Shown piece by piece: positions 46,313-55,121 of a stretch of 64,000 nt of DNA. Below the pieces are notes generated by a model, which was given only the letters and a program-made list of their open reading frames with translations, had not been told where the DNA came from and ran no database searches. The first letter of the stretch is position 1, and each line of letters starts with the position of its first letter. The translations under genes and the position numbers were made by a program. The stretch is from Roseibium litorale (GTDB lineage Bacteria; Pseudomonadota; Alphaproteobacteria; Rhizobiales; Stappiaceae): the NCBI RefSeq assembly GCF_014842915.1, contig NZ_JACYXI010000005.1, positions 186,001 through 250,000 of the forward strand, read 5' to 3'.

Positions 46313-47326
46313 TCATCCCCTTTCGGCGGCAGAGAGATAGAGGTCCCGCAGCACAGGCCGGAGCGGCTTCGGTACGGAAACTATCTTCTTCCACTGCGGC
46401 TTGGCCGCCGAACGGAAACCTTTGAGCGCGGGGAGACGCTGCGGCGCCTGAGTTTCATGTGCAGCCAGGGTGCGGATAAGATTGACCGCAATCGGGAAAA
46501 ACTGATGCTGCATCATCAAGCGGCGCTTATTTTCGGCCATAGCCGCCTGAGCGCCCTCGAAAGGATCTTCTTCCAGAATCCTGAGCACCGTCTCGACTGC
46601 TGCCCTTGGCTTGCGCGTGTCGATGAGGCGGAAACCTTCCGGATCGAAATAGTCAGCGAGGTTCTCACCACCAGAGACAATCGGGAAGGCCCCGCCCAGG
46701 ATCGGGTCGGCCAGCTTTTCGGTCCAACCGTTGTCGATCAGGTTGTTTTCCAGCACCAGATGATAGCGGAAGGAATTGATCGCGTCAGACTTGTCCTCGA
46801 TTGGATTGGAGCCACGCCCGAACAGGGTCAGCCGGTCGCCGAGAGCTTCCTTCAGCATGCCGAGAAAGCGCAAGCGGCGGTGCTGGTTCAGGTTCATCTT
46901 CTTGGTCGAGCAAACCACCGACATTTCTCCGGTCTTGGCAACCTGAGATCCGGCGACGAGCTCCTGCCAAGGCATGGGCGCAGGCTTCTGGTCGAGACCA
47001 TACATCCAGGGCAAACCACCCGTGCCAAGCACCATGCGGCCGGAAACGCCCCTGATCGGCGCCATGGAGACAACCGTTCCGAACTGCTGGAGAAACACCG
47101 GCGGATAGTACTTGATCGTATAGGGTTCGCTGGTGATCAGGATCCTCCGCTCCAGCGGCAGATGCGTGAGGCATCCGGGTACCGGCTCATCATAGCCGAT
47201 GAACCAGTCCGCCTGGTGTTCGGTATCCCCGGTCACGAACCGGAAATCCTCCCAGATCCCATCATTTCCGGGCGTCTGGCGGAAAATCCGGCGGATATCG
47301 TGAATGGAGGAAACGTGAACCAGCAT
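46313..47326 (-). CDS. Alpha-1,3-fucosyltransferase-like glycosyltransferase (family 10)
   Basis: About 337 aa from the chosen start. The GT10 signature FRYHLVLENNLIDNGWTEKLADPILGGAFPI is clear near the middle, with FGRGSNPI and a basic C-terminal region (RPVLRDLYLSAAERG). It likely transfers fucose from GDP-fucose in alpha-1,3 linkage to a surface glycan. Start is uncertain: the ATG at 47326 has an AGGGAAG-like site upstream, while an in-frame ATG at 47365 and GTG at 47380 would add 13-18 residues. Pairs with the GT11 gene. Confidence 0.85.
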   Translation of the reverse strand: MLVHVSSIHDIRRIFRQTPGNDGIWEDFRFVTGDTEHQADWFIGYDEPVPGCLTHLPLERRILITSEPYTIKYYPPVFLQQFGTVVSMAPIRGVSGRMVLGTGGLPWMYGLDQKPAPMPWQELVAGSQVAKTGEMSVVCSTKKMNLNQHRRLRFLGMLKEALGDRLTLFGRGSNPIEDKSDAINSFRYHLVLENNLIDNGWTEKLADPILGGAFPIVSGGENLADYFDPEGFRLIDTRKPRAAVETVLRILEEDPFEGAQAAMAENKRRLMMQHQFFPIAVNLIRTLAAHETQAPQRLPALKGFRSAAKPQWKKIVSVPKPLRPVLRDLYLSAAERG

Positions 47327-47506
47327 CTTGATGCGACTTCCCTGTTGGCCATGGCCGGGCAGCATTCTGCCCCAATGCACTTAACCACCTGACTTTCCGC
47401 ATGCTATAGCCGCTAGATCGCCGCGAGGCTATCATTGCGGACAAGCGGCTTGCCCCGCATCCGCACGATTGCGATCCAGAAGTTCAGAGCGACCGGAGAA
47501 ACCCGC

Positions 47507-48043
47507 GTGAAGCTTTCCAAACTGTTCCGGTCCAAGCCGAAGAAAAAGTCGACGCGCATTCAGCCCGGAACGCATATCAGTGACGACACAGTCATTGGCG
47601 AGCACAGCTATATCGGCTCGAACTGCAGCATCACCAGGACGCGGATCGGCCGGTATGTCTCCATCGCCAACAATGTTTCCATCGGTCAGGGCGAACACGA
47701 CCTGTCGCGGGCCTCGACGAGCAGCCTGTTCTATGACAGCCCTTATGAAACGCTGACCGCCGGTGAATGCGTCATCGAAAGCGATGTCTGGATTGCCGTC
47801 GACAGCATCATCCGCCGGGGTGTTACGATCGGTACTGGGGCTGTCGTCGGCGCCAATTCCTTCGTTAACAAGGACGTGCCGCCCTTTGCCATCGTCGGCG
47901 GATCTCCCGCCCGTATTCTCGGCTACCGGCTGGATGAGGAAAAGCGTGCAGCGCTTCTTGCCAGCCGCTGGTGGGAGCTGGGTCTGGAGGAGGCCCGTCA
48001 GACCTTATCCCGCCTCGAAGCTTCCTGGGCCACCGAAGCCTGA
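47507..48043 (+). CDS. Left-handed beta-helix (hexapeptide) acyltransferase, CatB/xenobiotic acetyltransferase-like
   Basis: A 178-aa protein with hexapeptide repeats (HISDDTVIGEHSYIGSNCSITRTRIGRYVSIANNVSIG) and the CatB-like segment ESDVWIAVDSIIRRGVTIGTGAVVGANSFVNKDVPPFAIVGGSPARILGYR. It probably O-acetylates a sugar in the adjacent glycan pathway. The GTG at 47507 was chosen because GGAGA lies 8 bases upstream; the open frame extends upstream from a TTG without family-like sequence. Divergent from the GT10 gene. Confidence 0.88.
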   Translation: MKLSKLFRSKPKKKSTRIQPGTHISDDTVIGEHSYIGSNCSITRTRIGRYVSIANNVSIGQGEHDLSRASTSSLFYDSPYETLTAGECVIESDVWIAVDSIIRRGVTIGTGAVVGANSFVNKDVPPFAIVGGSPARILGYRLDEEKRAALLASRWWELGLEEARQTLSRLEASWATEA

Positions 48044-48049
48044 TCCTTC

Positions 48050-48967
48050 TTATGGCCGCCGGAACCTCACCGCAGACGGCAAAGCCTTGAGACTGAAGCT
48101 CCTGCCGTGGACCGGTTCACCATCCAGATTGATCTGCAGGTCCTCGCGGGTCTCGATCCTGCACTCGGCCATGCGCGCGGTCACGGCGCCATAGCGGCGC
48201 ATCTGTTCCAGCCCGCCATCCATCAGATGCCCGATCAGGTCGGGCACCTGATCCCGCTCCGGTGATGGCACAATGGTCAAGTCCAGAAGCCCGTCGTCAA
48301 GCTTGGCATCCGGGCACAAAGGCACGCCGCCGCCCGCCTGCCGGCCATTGCCCGCGGCAATCGCCAGAAACTCGCCCTGCCAGGAAAGATTCTCACCCGT
48401 CACTTCGGCGCTGCAATTGGCCAGCTCGGAAAACCGGTTGAGCCCGGTGAAGAAATAAGCAGCTCCACCCAGAATCCGCTTCAGGCCGGAATCCGTCTCT
48501 GTGGTCACGCGCGTGCCGAACCCTCCGGTCGCAACATTCACAAAGATCCGGTCATTGACCTTGCCGAGATCCATCACCCGCGCCGAACCGGTCGCGGCAA
48601 TCCAAAGGCACTCGGCGATGTTTCTCGGATCGAGACCGATGCCCCAGGCAAAGTCATTGGCCGTGCCAAGCGGCAGCAATCCGAAGGAGAAGGGCATGTT
48701 GTCCGCCCCGCAAACCTCTTCACAAACGGCGCCCACCACCTGATTGAGGGTTCCGTCCCCGCCGCCCGCAACCAGCGTATCAATGCCGTCCTTCGCGGCA
48801 TCAGAAAGTGCCTCCAAGGCGTAACGGGCTGCATCCCCGCCTTCCCATGTCACGCGCACAGTGACTTCATGCCCCTTGCTTCTCAGCTTCTGGATCGCAG
48901 TCCGTACATCCTCCCGCCCCGCCGCCTTACCGTGAAGAATGATCCGAAGATGCGTATGTTCGGGCAT
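48050..48967 (-). CDS. yegS: YegS-like lipid kinase (diacylglycerol kinase family)
   Basis: A 305-aa lipid kinase. The DAGK catalytic glycine-rich motif is VAGGGDGTLNQVV near residue 75, followed by LPLGTANDFAWGIGL and FVNVATGGFGTRVT, then a C-terminal beta-sandwich with LDDGLLDLTIV. It phosphorylates a lipid, probably phosphatidylglycerol as reported for E. coli YegS, or diacylglycerol. The ATG at 48967 has AGGAG 7 bases upstream and gives a MPEHTHLRIILHGK start. Convergent with the acyltransferase gene. Confidence 0.92.
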   Translation of the reverse strand: MPEHTHLRIILHGKAAGREDVRTAIQKLRSKGHEVTVRVTWEGGDAARYALEALSDAAKDGIDTLVAGGGDGTLNQVVGAVCEEVCGADNMPFSFGLLPLGTANDFAWGIGLDPRNIAECLWIAATGSARVMDLGKVNDRIFVNVATGGFGTRVTTETDSGLKRILGGAAYFFTGLNRFSELANCSAEVTGENLSWQGEFLAIAAGNGRQAGGGVPLCPDAKLDDGLLDLTIVPSPERDQVPDLIGHLMDGGLEQMRRYGAVTARMAECRIETREDLQINLDGEPVHGRSFSLKALPSAVRFRRP

Positions 48968-48997
48968 GTATTTACTCCTGCGTACACCCAAGCCTGA

Positions 48998-49921
48998 CTA
49001 GCTGGGCAACATGGTTTCCCGATCAACCCGTGCCGCGCGGGCCTCTTCCATCAGCCACTTTCTGAAGTGAGCCACGACGGGCCGCATGGTGCGGTTCTCG
49101 GGATAAACGAAGAAATAGGCCGTTTGTTGCCTCATCGAGAGATCAAAAAGCCGCACCAGCCTGCCGGAGGCCAGTTCGTCCTGCACGAAGAACTTCGGCA
49201 TCAGGGCAGCGCCTGCATGATGAATGGCAGCTTCGGCGATCATGACGAATTGTTCGAACCGTGCCCCTTGGAAGGCAGCATCCGTTTCAACGCCCGCAAG
49301 ATCGAACCATTGCCGCCAGGCCAGAGGGCGGGTGGACAACTGAAGGCGGGGCACATTCGCCAGATCCGCCGGAGTCCGGATGCCATGCCGGTCGCGGAAG
49401 GCGCGAGAGGCGACCGGAATCACTTCCTCGGCAAACAACGGTTCGGCGATGGCCCCTGCCCAGACAGGATCGCCATGGTGGATCGCCCCGTCAAAGGGCT
49501 CCGCATCAAAATCGAACGGTTGCAGGCGAACGCTCAGATTGAGCCCTGCGCTCGGATGCCGGCGCTGGAATTCGGCCAGCCGCGGCGCCAGCCAGCGGGT
49601 GCCGAATGTCGGTAGAACCGCAAGGTTCAGCACATCCTCGCTGCCTGCATAGGACATGACCTGCCGGGTGGCAGAAGTCAGCTGATCGAGTGCGCCGCGG
49701 ATGTCGTGAAGATAGAGCCGGCCCGCATCTGTGAGCACGATCCGCTGGCGGATCCGGCGGAAAAGTTCCACCCCCAGCCGGTCTTCCAGATGCCGGACCT
49801 GTTTGGAGATGGCCCCCTGTGTCAGGTGCAGCTCCTCGGCAGCCCGTGTGAAGCTGGAATGACGGGCAGCGCACTCGAAAGCGATCAAGGCATCTGCGGG
49901 CGGCACAAAAGCACGTTTCAT
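48998..49921 (-). CDS. LysR-family regulator, probably of gcdH (GcdR-like)
   Basis: A 307-aa LysR-type regulator with HTH ALIAFECAARHSSFTRAAEELHLTQGAISKQVRHLEDRLGVELF and a GcvA-like effector domain. The ATG at 49921 (MKRAFVPPADALI) is the best start; a TTG 30 bases upstream adds little. It diverges from the glutaryl-CoA dehydrogenase gene across a 216-bp gap. That is the usual position of the local activator of lysine/glutarate catabolism, so regulation of gcdH is inferred from position. Confidence 0.88.
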   Translation of the reverse strand: MKRAFVPPADALIAFECAARHSSFTRAAEELHLTQGAISKQVRHLEDRLGVELFRRIRQRIVLTDAGRLYLHDIRGALDQLTSATRQVMSYAGSEDVLNLAVLPTFGTRWLAPRLAEFQRRHPSAGLNLSVRLQPFDFDAEPFDGAIHHGDPVWAGAIAEPLFAEEVIPVASRAFRDRHGIRTPADLANVPRLQLSTRPLAWRQWFDLAGVETDAAFQGARFEQFVMIAEAAIHHAGAALMPKFFVQDELASGRLVRLFDLSMRQQTAYFFVYPENRTMRPVVAHFRKWLMEEARAARVDRETMLPS

Positions 49922-50137
49922 CGGAATTTGCTCACGAGGGCCAGAAAACAAAAAACCGGTTCATTCCAGTTTGTCATGAATAAGGGAGAGAAAATCGCTT
50001 TTTTGCAAGCCCTCTCCAGCTCAATATCTGCCGCACGAGACAGAACACTTCACTGCCCCCGCCTCGATCCCATGACCTGACCGCAGGCGGGAGAGGCCGG
50101 AAACCGGGCAATCCGGACATTCTTCAGGGAGACCACC

Positions 50138-51355
50138 ATGAACGCCAAGACTTCTTCCACGTCCTCTCCGGCAGGTGGTGGCACGTTCGATTGGCAGGAT
50201 CCTTTCCTGCTGCGCGGCCAGCTCAATGAAGACGAGCTGCTGATCATGGAAACCGCCCGGGCCTATGCGCAGGAAAAGCTGCTGCCGCGGGTGATCGAAG
50301 CCTACCGGGAAGAAAAGACCGACCGCAGCATTTTCAACGAAATGGGCGAGCTGGGCCTTCTGGGCGTCACCGTTCCGGAAGAGTATGGCTGCGCCGGTGC
50401 CTCCTATGTGTCCTACGGGCTGGTTGCCCGCGAGGTCGAGCGCGTTGATTCCGGCTACCGCTCGATGATGAGCGTCCAGTCTTCCTTGGTCATGTATCCG
50501 ATCTACGCCTATGGCTCGGAAGAACAGCGCCAGAAGTATCTGCCGAAGCTCGCAACCGGCGAGTTTGTCGGCTGCTTCGGCCTGACCGAGCCGGACGCGG
50601 GCTCCGATCCGGCAGGCATGCGCACCCGCGCGGAAAGGATCGATGGCGGTTACAAGCTGACCGGCTCGAAGATGTGGATCTCCAACTCGCCGATTGCCGA
50701 TGTGTTCGTGGTCTGGGCGAAGTCGGAAGCCCATGACGGGGCTATTCGCGGCTTTGTCCTGGAAAAGGGCATGAAGGGTCTGTCCGCACCGAAGATCGGA
50801 GGCAAGCTGTCGCTGCGCGCTTCCATCACCGGTGAAATCGTCCTCGACAATGTTGAAGTTTCCGAAGACGCCCTGCTGCCGAATGTGTCCGGCCTGAAAG
50901 GCCCGTTCGGCTGCCTCAACCGCGCCCGCTATGGCATTGCCTGGGGCTCCATGGGTGCGGCCGAGGATTGCTGGACCCGTGCCCGTCAGTATGGCCTGGA
51001 GCGCGTCCAGTTTGGCCGTCCTCTGGCCCAGACCCAGCTCTTCCAGAAGAAGCTGGCCGATATGCAGACCGAAATCACCCTCGGACTGCAGGCCGCGCTT
51101 CGGGTCGGCCGACTGTTCGACGAAGGCCAGATGGCACCGGAAATGATCTCCCTGATCAAGCGCAACAACTGCGGCAAGGCGCTGGACATTGCCCGTCAGG
51201 CCCGCGACATGCACGGCGGCAACGGCATTTCCGAGGAATATCACGTGATGCGTCATGCGCAGAATCTGGAAACGGTGAACACCTATGAGGGCACGCATGA
51301 TGTGCACGCCCTCATTCTGGGCCGCGCCCAGACCGGCCTGCAGGCATTCTTCTAA
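50138..51355 (+). CDS. gcdH: Glutaryl-CoA dehydrogenase
   Basis: FAD acyl-CoA dehydrogenase oxidising and decarboxylating glutaryl-CoA to crotonyl-CoA in lysine and tryptophan degradation. The 405-aa product has the acyl-CoA dehydrogenase signatures [15 protein letters not shown] and [19 protein letters not shown]. The [18 protein letters not shown] ending is characteristic of GcdH, with the catalytic base Glu in YEGTHD. A GGGAG ribosome-binding site precedes the ATG. A strong terminator follows. Confidence 0.94.
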   Translation: MNAKTSSTSSPAGGGTFDWQDPFLLRGQLNEDELLIMETARAYAQEKLLPRVIEAYREEKTDRSIFNEMGELGLLGVTVPEEYGCAGASYVSYGLVAREVERVDSGYRSMMSVQSSLVMYPIYAYGSEEQRQKYLPKLATGEFVGCFGLTEPDAGSDPAGMRTRAERIDGGYKLTGSKMWISNSPIADVFVVWAKSEAHDGAIRGFVLEKGMKGLSAPKIGGKLSLRASITGEIVLDNVEVSEDALLPNVSGLKGPFGCLNRARYGIAWGSMGAAEDCWTRARQYGLERVQFGRPLAQTQLFQKKLADMQTEITLGLQAALRVGRLFDEGQMAPEMISLIKRNNCGKALDIARQARDMHGGNGISEEYHVMRHAQNLETVNTYEGTHDVHALILGRAQTGLQAFF

Positions 51356-51367
51356 GATCCAACGCCA

Positions 51368-51397
51368 ACCGGAGGCTCCCCGCCTCCGGTCTTTTTT
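51368..51397 (+). terminator. Rho-independent terminator after gcdH
   Basis: A perfect 9-bp stem (ACCGGAGGC / GCCTCCGGT, loop TCCCC) is followed by CTTTTTT, 12 bp after the gcdH stop. Confidence 0.92.
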
Positions 51398-51409
51398 CAG
51401 GTAAGACGA

Positions 51410-52591
51410 ATGGGTTCCTCCACCGCAGATGTCATCATCATCGGCGGAGCCGTGATGGGCTCCTCCACCGCATGCCAGCTGGCCCAGCGCCCGGATTTTT
51501 CCGGCCGCATCGTGGTGATCGAAGCCGATCCCACCTATGAGATCTGCGCTTCGGCCCGTTCCGCAGCCTCGATCCGCCAGCAATATTCCAGCGCCATCAA
51601 CATCGAGATCTCGCTGTTCGGCATCGATTATCTGCGTAACATTGGTGAGCGGCTGGAGGTGAACGGAGACAAGCCGGTCATCGACCTTCACGAAGGCGGG
51701 TATCTGTTCCTGGCAACCTCCGAAACCGAGAGCATCCTTCGGGAAAACCATGCCCTGCAGGACAAGCTCGGAGCGGATATAGCCTTCCTGGAAAAAGCCG
51801 CCCTGCAGGCGAAGTTTCCCTGGCTTAATACGGAAGACCTGACGGCTGGCTGCCATGGCCTGTCCGGTGAAGGCTGGTTCGACGGCTATGGCCTGATGCA
51901 GGCCTTCCGCCGCAAGGCCCGGTCGCTTGGGGTCGAGTATATTTCCGCGCGCGCCGAGACCTTGAAGAAAAACGGCTCCGGCTGGGATGTCGTCCTGTCC
52001 AACGGTGATACGCTGTCTGCTCCTATCGTGGTGAACACCGCAGGCGCTTCGGGCGGTGCGGAAATCTGCCGCCAGGCCGGGCTTGATGTGCCGGTGCACA
52101 GCCGCAAGCGCTGCGTCTTTACCTTCGACTGCAAGGACACGCTGCCGCTGTTTCCGCTTCTCATCGATCCGAACGGCACCTATGCCCGTCCGGAAGGCGC
52201 GGGCTTCATCTGCGGCTTGGCGCCTTCAGACGAAAATGATCCGGACACCGACGATTTCGATGTCGATTACGCCCTCTTCGAGGAAGAAATCTGGCCAACC
52301 CTGGCCAACCGCGTTCCCGCCTTCGAAGCGATCCGTCCGGGCCGGGCCTGGGCCGGGCATTACGACATGAACCTCTTCGACCACAATGCCTTTGTCGGCG
52401 CGGTGCCAGGCATTGAAGGCTTCTATCTGGCGCTCGGCTTCTCCGGTCACGGCTTGCAGCAATCGCCTGCCGTCGGCCGGGGGCTGTCGGAACTGATTGC
52501 CACGGGCAGCTATCAGACGCTTGACCTGTCACCGCTCGGCATCGAACGGTATTTCTCTGGTACGAAGCTGATCGAGCGGAACGTCGTTTAA
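51410..52591 (+). CDS. FAD-dependent oxidoreductase, DAO/glycine oxidase family
   Basis: A 393-aa flavoprotein of the D-amino-acid oxidase superfamily. N-terminal Rossmann motif DVIIIGGAVMGSSTACQLA with the acidic ribose-binding residue in VVIEADPTYE; ASARSAASIRQQYS matches the sarcosine/glycine oxidase-like flavin loop; the C-terminal GFSGHGLQQSPAVGRGLSELI is typical. It oxidises a secondary or D-amine; substrate unknown. It sits 12 bp past the gcdH terminator and is convergent with the N-formylglutamate amidohydrolase gene. Confidence 0.9.
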   Translation: MGSSTADVIIIGGAVMGSSTACQLAQRPDFSGRIVVIEADPTYEICASARSAASIRQQYSSAINIEISLFGIDYLRNIGERLEVNGDKPVIDLHEGGYLFLATSETESILRENHALQDKLGADIAFLEKAALQAKFPWLNTEDLTAGCHGLSGEGWFDGYGLMQAFRRKARSLGVEYISARAETLKKNGSGWDVVLSNGDTLSAPIVVNTAGASGGAEICRQAGLDVPVHSRKRCVFTFDCKDTLPLFPLLIDPNGTYARPEGAGFICGLAPSDENDPDTDDFDVDYALFEEEIWPTLANRVPAFEAIRPGRAWAGHYDMNLFDHNAFVGAVPGIEGFYLALGFSGHGLQQSPAVGRGLSELIATGSYQTLDLSPLGIERYFSGTKLIERNVV

Positions 52592-52625
52592 GGCAAGAAA
52601 CCGTATGGGTTGCCGGAGGCTTTGG

Positions 52626-53528
52626 CTATTCGGCAACCAGCGGCGGATCGAACATATCGAAGTCAAGATCCAGATCCTGACCGAAGTCGAGCTCGATTCC
52701 GCTCCTCTCCCGCTCTTGCGAAACCGGCATGCCTTCCTGATAACTGCGCGCCCAGTCAAGGGACTGGGTGAAGGCATCGGTCAAGACCATTTTCATGCGC
52801 GAAATCCGCGCCCGGTCCGGCTCATAAGGGGTGGACTCGTGGCGGAGGTAGGAACGCTGCGCAATGGAAACACCCAACGCGTGAATTCCCCGCTCCGGCG
52901 CCCCGTAAGCCCGCAGGATATAGCCATCCGCCAGCGGGCTATCCGCACCGATCGAGAAGCCACTCAGGCCCTCGAACGCTCCGAGGAAGGCACTCTGCAG
53001 CCCCGGAAGACCAGCCTGGCCGTCTGCTGTCGTGGCGCTAATCACAGGGACACTGTCTTCAGCCCGTCCTGCAATCTTCGAGCGGATGGACTTGCAATCG
53101 AACAGCACGCAATAGCCGTGGATAGAGCGGACCCTTGCAATCTCCTGGATCAGTTCCTGATGGAAAGGCTGATGAAAGAGATATCCTCGTTGCTCGATCT
53201 CGATTGGGCCCGGCTCTTCGCCCGGCTTGTAGATGCGCTTCATGTCGAGCGTCGACACCGGACACAGGCCATCGCCCGGTACCTGTGGGGATGGGTCGGG
53301 GCTATTGGGATCCTTGTCGACATCGATGACATAACGCGAAATCGTCGAGCGAAGGGTTGTCGCATCCAGGTCCGCAGCAAAATCGAAAACCTGCTCAAGG
53401 CGCCAGGAAATGTCCGTTTGCAGACGGCCCGTCGCGCTCAAGCGCTTGTCGATCGCCGGCGGAAGGTCGGCTCCCGCGTGCGGAAGGCACAGGATCAACG
53501 GGCTCTCGCCTTTTTCGACTATGATCAT
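52626..53528 (-). CDS. N-formylglutamate amidohydrolase (HutG-like)
   Basis: A 300-aa zinc-dependent amidohydrolase that would release formate from N-formylglutamate, last step of one histidine-degradation route. It shows the family patterns LILCLPHAGADLPP near the N-terminus, ISRYVIDVDKDPNSPD, and YLFHQPFHQEL with HGYCVLFDCKSIRSKI. The ATG at 53528 has AGGGA just upstream; a TTG start 15 bases earlier is possible. It is a single gene here, with no other hut genes visible, so the exact substrate is open. Confidence 0.85.
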   Translation of the reverse strand: MIIVEKGESPLILCLPHAGADLPPAIDKRLSATGRLQTDISWRLEQVFDFAADLDATTLRSTISRYVIDVDKDPNSPDPSPQVPGDGLCPVSTLDMKRIYKPGEEPGPIEIEQRGYLFHQPFHQELIQEIARVRSIHGYCVLFDCKSIRSKIAGRAEDSVPVISATTADGQAGLPGLQSAFLGAFEGLSGFSIGADSPLADGYILRAYGAPERGIHALGVSIAQRSYLRHESTPYEPDRARISRMKMVLTDAFTQSLDWARSYQEGMPVSQERERSGIELDFGQDLDLDFDMFDPPLVAE

Positions 53529-53886
53529 TGTGTCCCTGCCCAAGACATCAAATCGACAAGGTTCAGTTTGATCCGTTTACCTAACGGGAACAAGATGGTT
53601 GCCTTGAAGATCCGAAATTCCGGAAGCACACCTGCTGCGAGGCATTTGGAGCGCCAGGCGCTCCATTCCGGAATGGGTGATTCGAAATTATGCAGAATGA
53701 ATGTCTGAACCTAGTCAGCCAGGCGCTCTTGCCAAGGCGATAGCCGCCGTTCCGCACAGAATTATGCATTATGCCCCCTCCGGTTCCATGAAAAGCTGTC
53801 GTGCATTCATCACGCATTCGAATTTCTATGTGCCCCCGATCTGCCTTAAGTTCACGGCACTTAACCTATCCCCGGAGTACCCCTGA
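53529..53886. other. Non-coding region upstream of the aminotransferase gene
   Basis: About 360 bp without a convincing gene. It contains a near-perfect palindrome GGAGCGCC-A-GGCGCTCC at 53648-53664 that could be an operator or a hairpin. A 61-codon open frame ending directly before the aminotransferase start looks like chance (no ribosome-binding site, unpatterned sequence). Confidence 0.5.
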
Positions 53887-55065
53887 ATGACGCTGCGCAA
53901 CGGCAAAGAATTCCTGATGATCCCGGGCCCGACGAATGTGCCGGATGAGGTGCTGCGCGCCATGCACCGTCCTGCACTGGACATTTACGAAGGGCCGATG
54001 ATCCAGACGACTTACGACTGCCTTGAGGGATTACAGCGTCTCTTCCGCACAAAAGAGCGGACCTATATCTACGCCGCCAACGGCCACGGCGCGTGGGACG
54101 CAGCGCTCACCAACACGCTTTGCCGGGGCGACAAGGTTCTTGTGCTGGCCTCCGGGCGCTTTGCCATCGGCTGGGGAGAGGCCGCCTCCGTCTCAGGCCT
54201 GGACGTCGAAGTGCTTCCGGGGTCCTGGCAGCATCCGGTCGATCCCACTGCGGTCGAAACGCGCCTGCGGCAGGACACAGACCATCAGATCAAGGCCATT
54301 CTCGTTGTACAGGTCGACACCGCTTCAGGCGTCTGCAACGATATTCCAGCCATCCGCAAGGCAATCGATGCCGCGGGGCACCCCGGCCTGTTCATGATGG
54401 ACTGTATCGCCTCCCTTGGCTGCGTCCCGTTTGAGATGGATGAATGGAACGTCGACCTTGCTTTGACAGGATCGCAAAAGGGGCTGATGACCCCTCCTGG
54501 CCTCTCCTTCGTCGCAGCCGGAAAGCGTGCGCTGAAAGCCCATGAAACGGCCGATCTCCGGGTCAACTATCTCGACTGGACCTTCCGGCATGGCCCCGAG
54601 CACTACCAGAAATACTGCGGCACACCGCCGGAGCATCTGCTTTTCGCCTTCAAGGCGGCTCTTGACCTGATTGAGGCGGAGGGTCTGGAAAATGTTTGGA
54701 AACGCCATGCCATCCTGGCCGAAGCCTGCCGCCGGGCCATTGCGGTCTGGGCCGAGGGCGGTGTGATTTCGTTCGGCGTGACCGGCCCGCAGCACCGTTC
54801 CAACAGCGTGACCGTCTTCAAGCTGGATGGATATGACCCGGCCCCGCTTCGCGAATTTACCCGCTCGGTCTGCGGCGTGACCATCGGCGGCACGATCGGC
54901 GACCTGTCCGGAAAGGGCATCCGCATCGGCCATATGGGCCACATCAACGCCGTGATGATCCTCGGAACCCTCTCCGCCATAGACCTGGGCTTGAAGAAGC
55001 TCAACATCCCGCATGGCGAAGGCGCGGTACAGGCGGCCATCGAGTACATTGCCGGAGCGCTCTGA
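53887..55065 (+). CDS. Class V aminotransferase (serine/alanine-glyoxylate aminotransferase-like)
   Basis: A 392-aa PLP enzyme. The N-terminal MIPGPTNVPDEVLRAMHRP motif, central VDTASGVCNDI, MMDCIASLGCVPFEMDEWNVDLALTGSQKGLMTPPGL (with the PLP Lys in GSQKGLM), and KGIRIGHMGH near the C-terminus are those of alanine/serine-glyoxylate aminotransferases. A role in glyoxylate/serine metabolism is likely, while the neighbouring amidohydrolase gives no clear pathway context. The start codon at 53887 lacks a strong ribosome-binding site, but the family N-terminus fits. Confidence 0.9.
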   Translation: MTLRNGKEFLMIPGPTNVPDEVLRAMHRPALDIYEGPMIQTTYDCLEGLQRLFRTKERTYIYAANGHGAWDAALTNTLCRGDKVLVLASGRFAIGWGEAASVSGLDVEVLPGSWQHPVDPTAVETRLRQDTDHQIKAILVVQVDTASGVCNDIPAIRKAIDAAGHPGLFMMDCIASLGCVPFEMDEWNVDLALTGSQKGLMTPPGLSFVAAGKRALKAHETADLRVNYLDWTFRHGPEHYQKYCGTPPEHLLFAFKAALDLIEAEGLENVWKRHAILAEACRRAIAVWAEGGVISFGVTGPQHRSNSVTVFKLDGYDPAPLREFTRSVCGVTIGGTIGDLSGKGIRIGHMGHINAVMILGTLSAIDLGLKKLNIPHGEGAVQAAIEYIAGAL

Positions 55066-55082
55066 CCTCGAGCTTCAACGTC

Positions 55083-55110
55083 AAAAGGCGGCCTCTCCGG
55101 GCCGTCTTTT
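55083..55110. terminator. Terminator between the aminotransferase and otsA genes
   Basis: An 11-bp stem with one mismatch (AAAAGGCGGCC / GGCCGTCTTTT, short loop) lies between convergent genes, with T's on the + strand and on the complement. Confidence 0.8.
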
Positions 55111-55121
55111 CTCTCTCCGGC

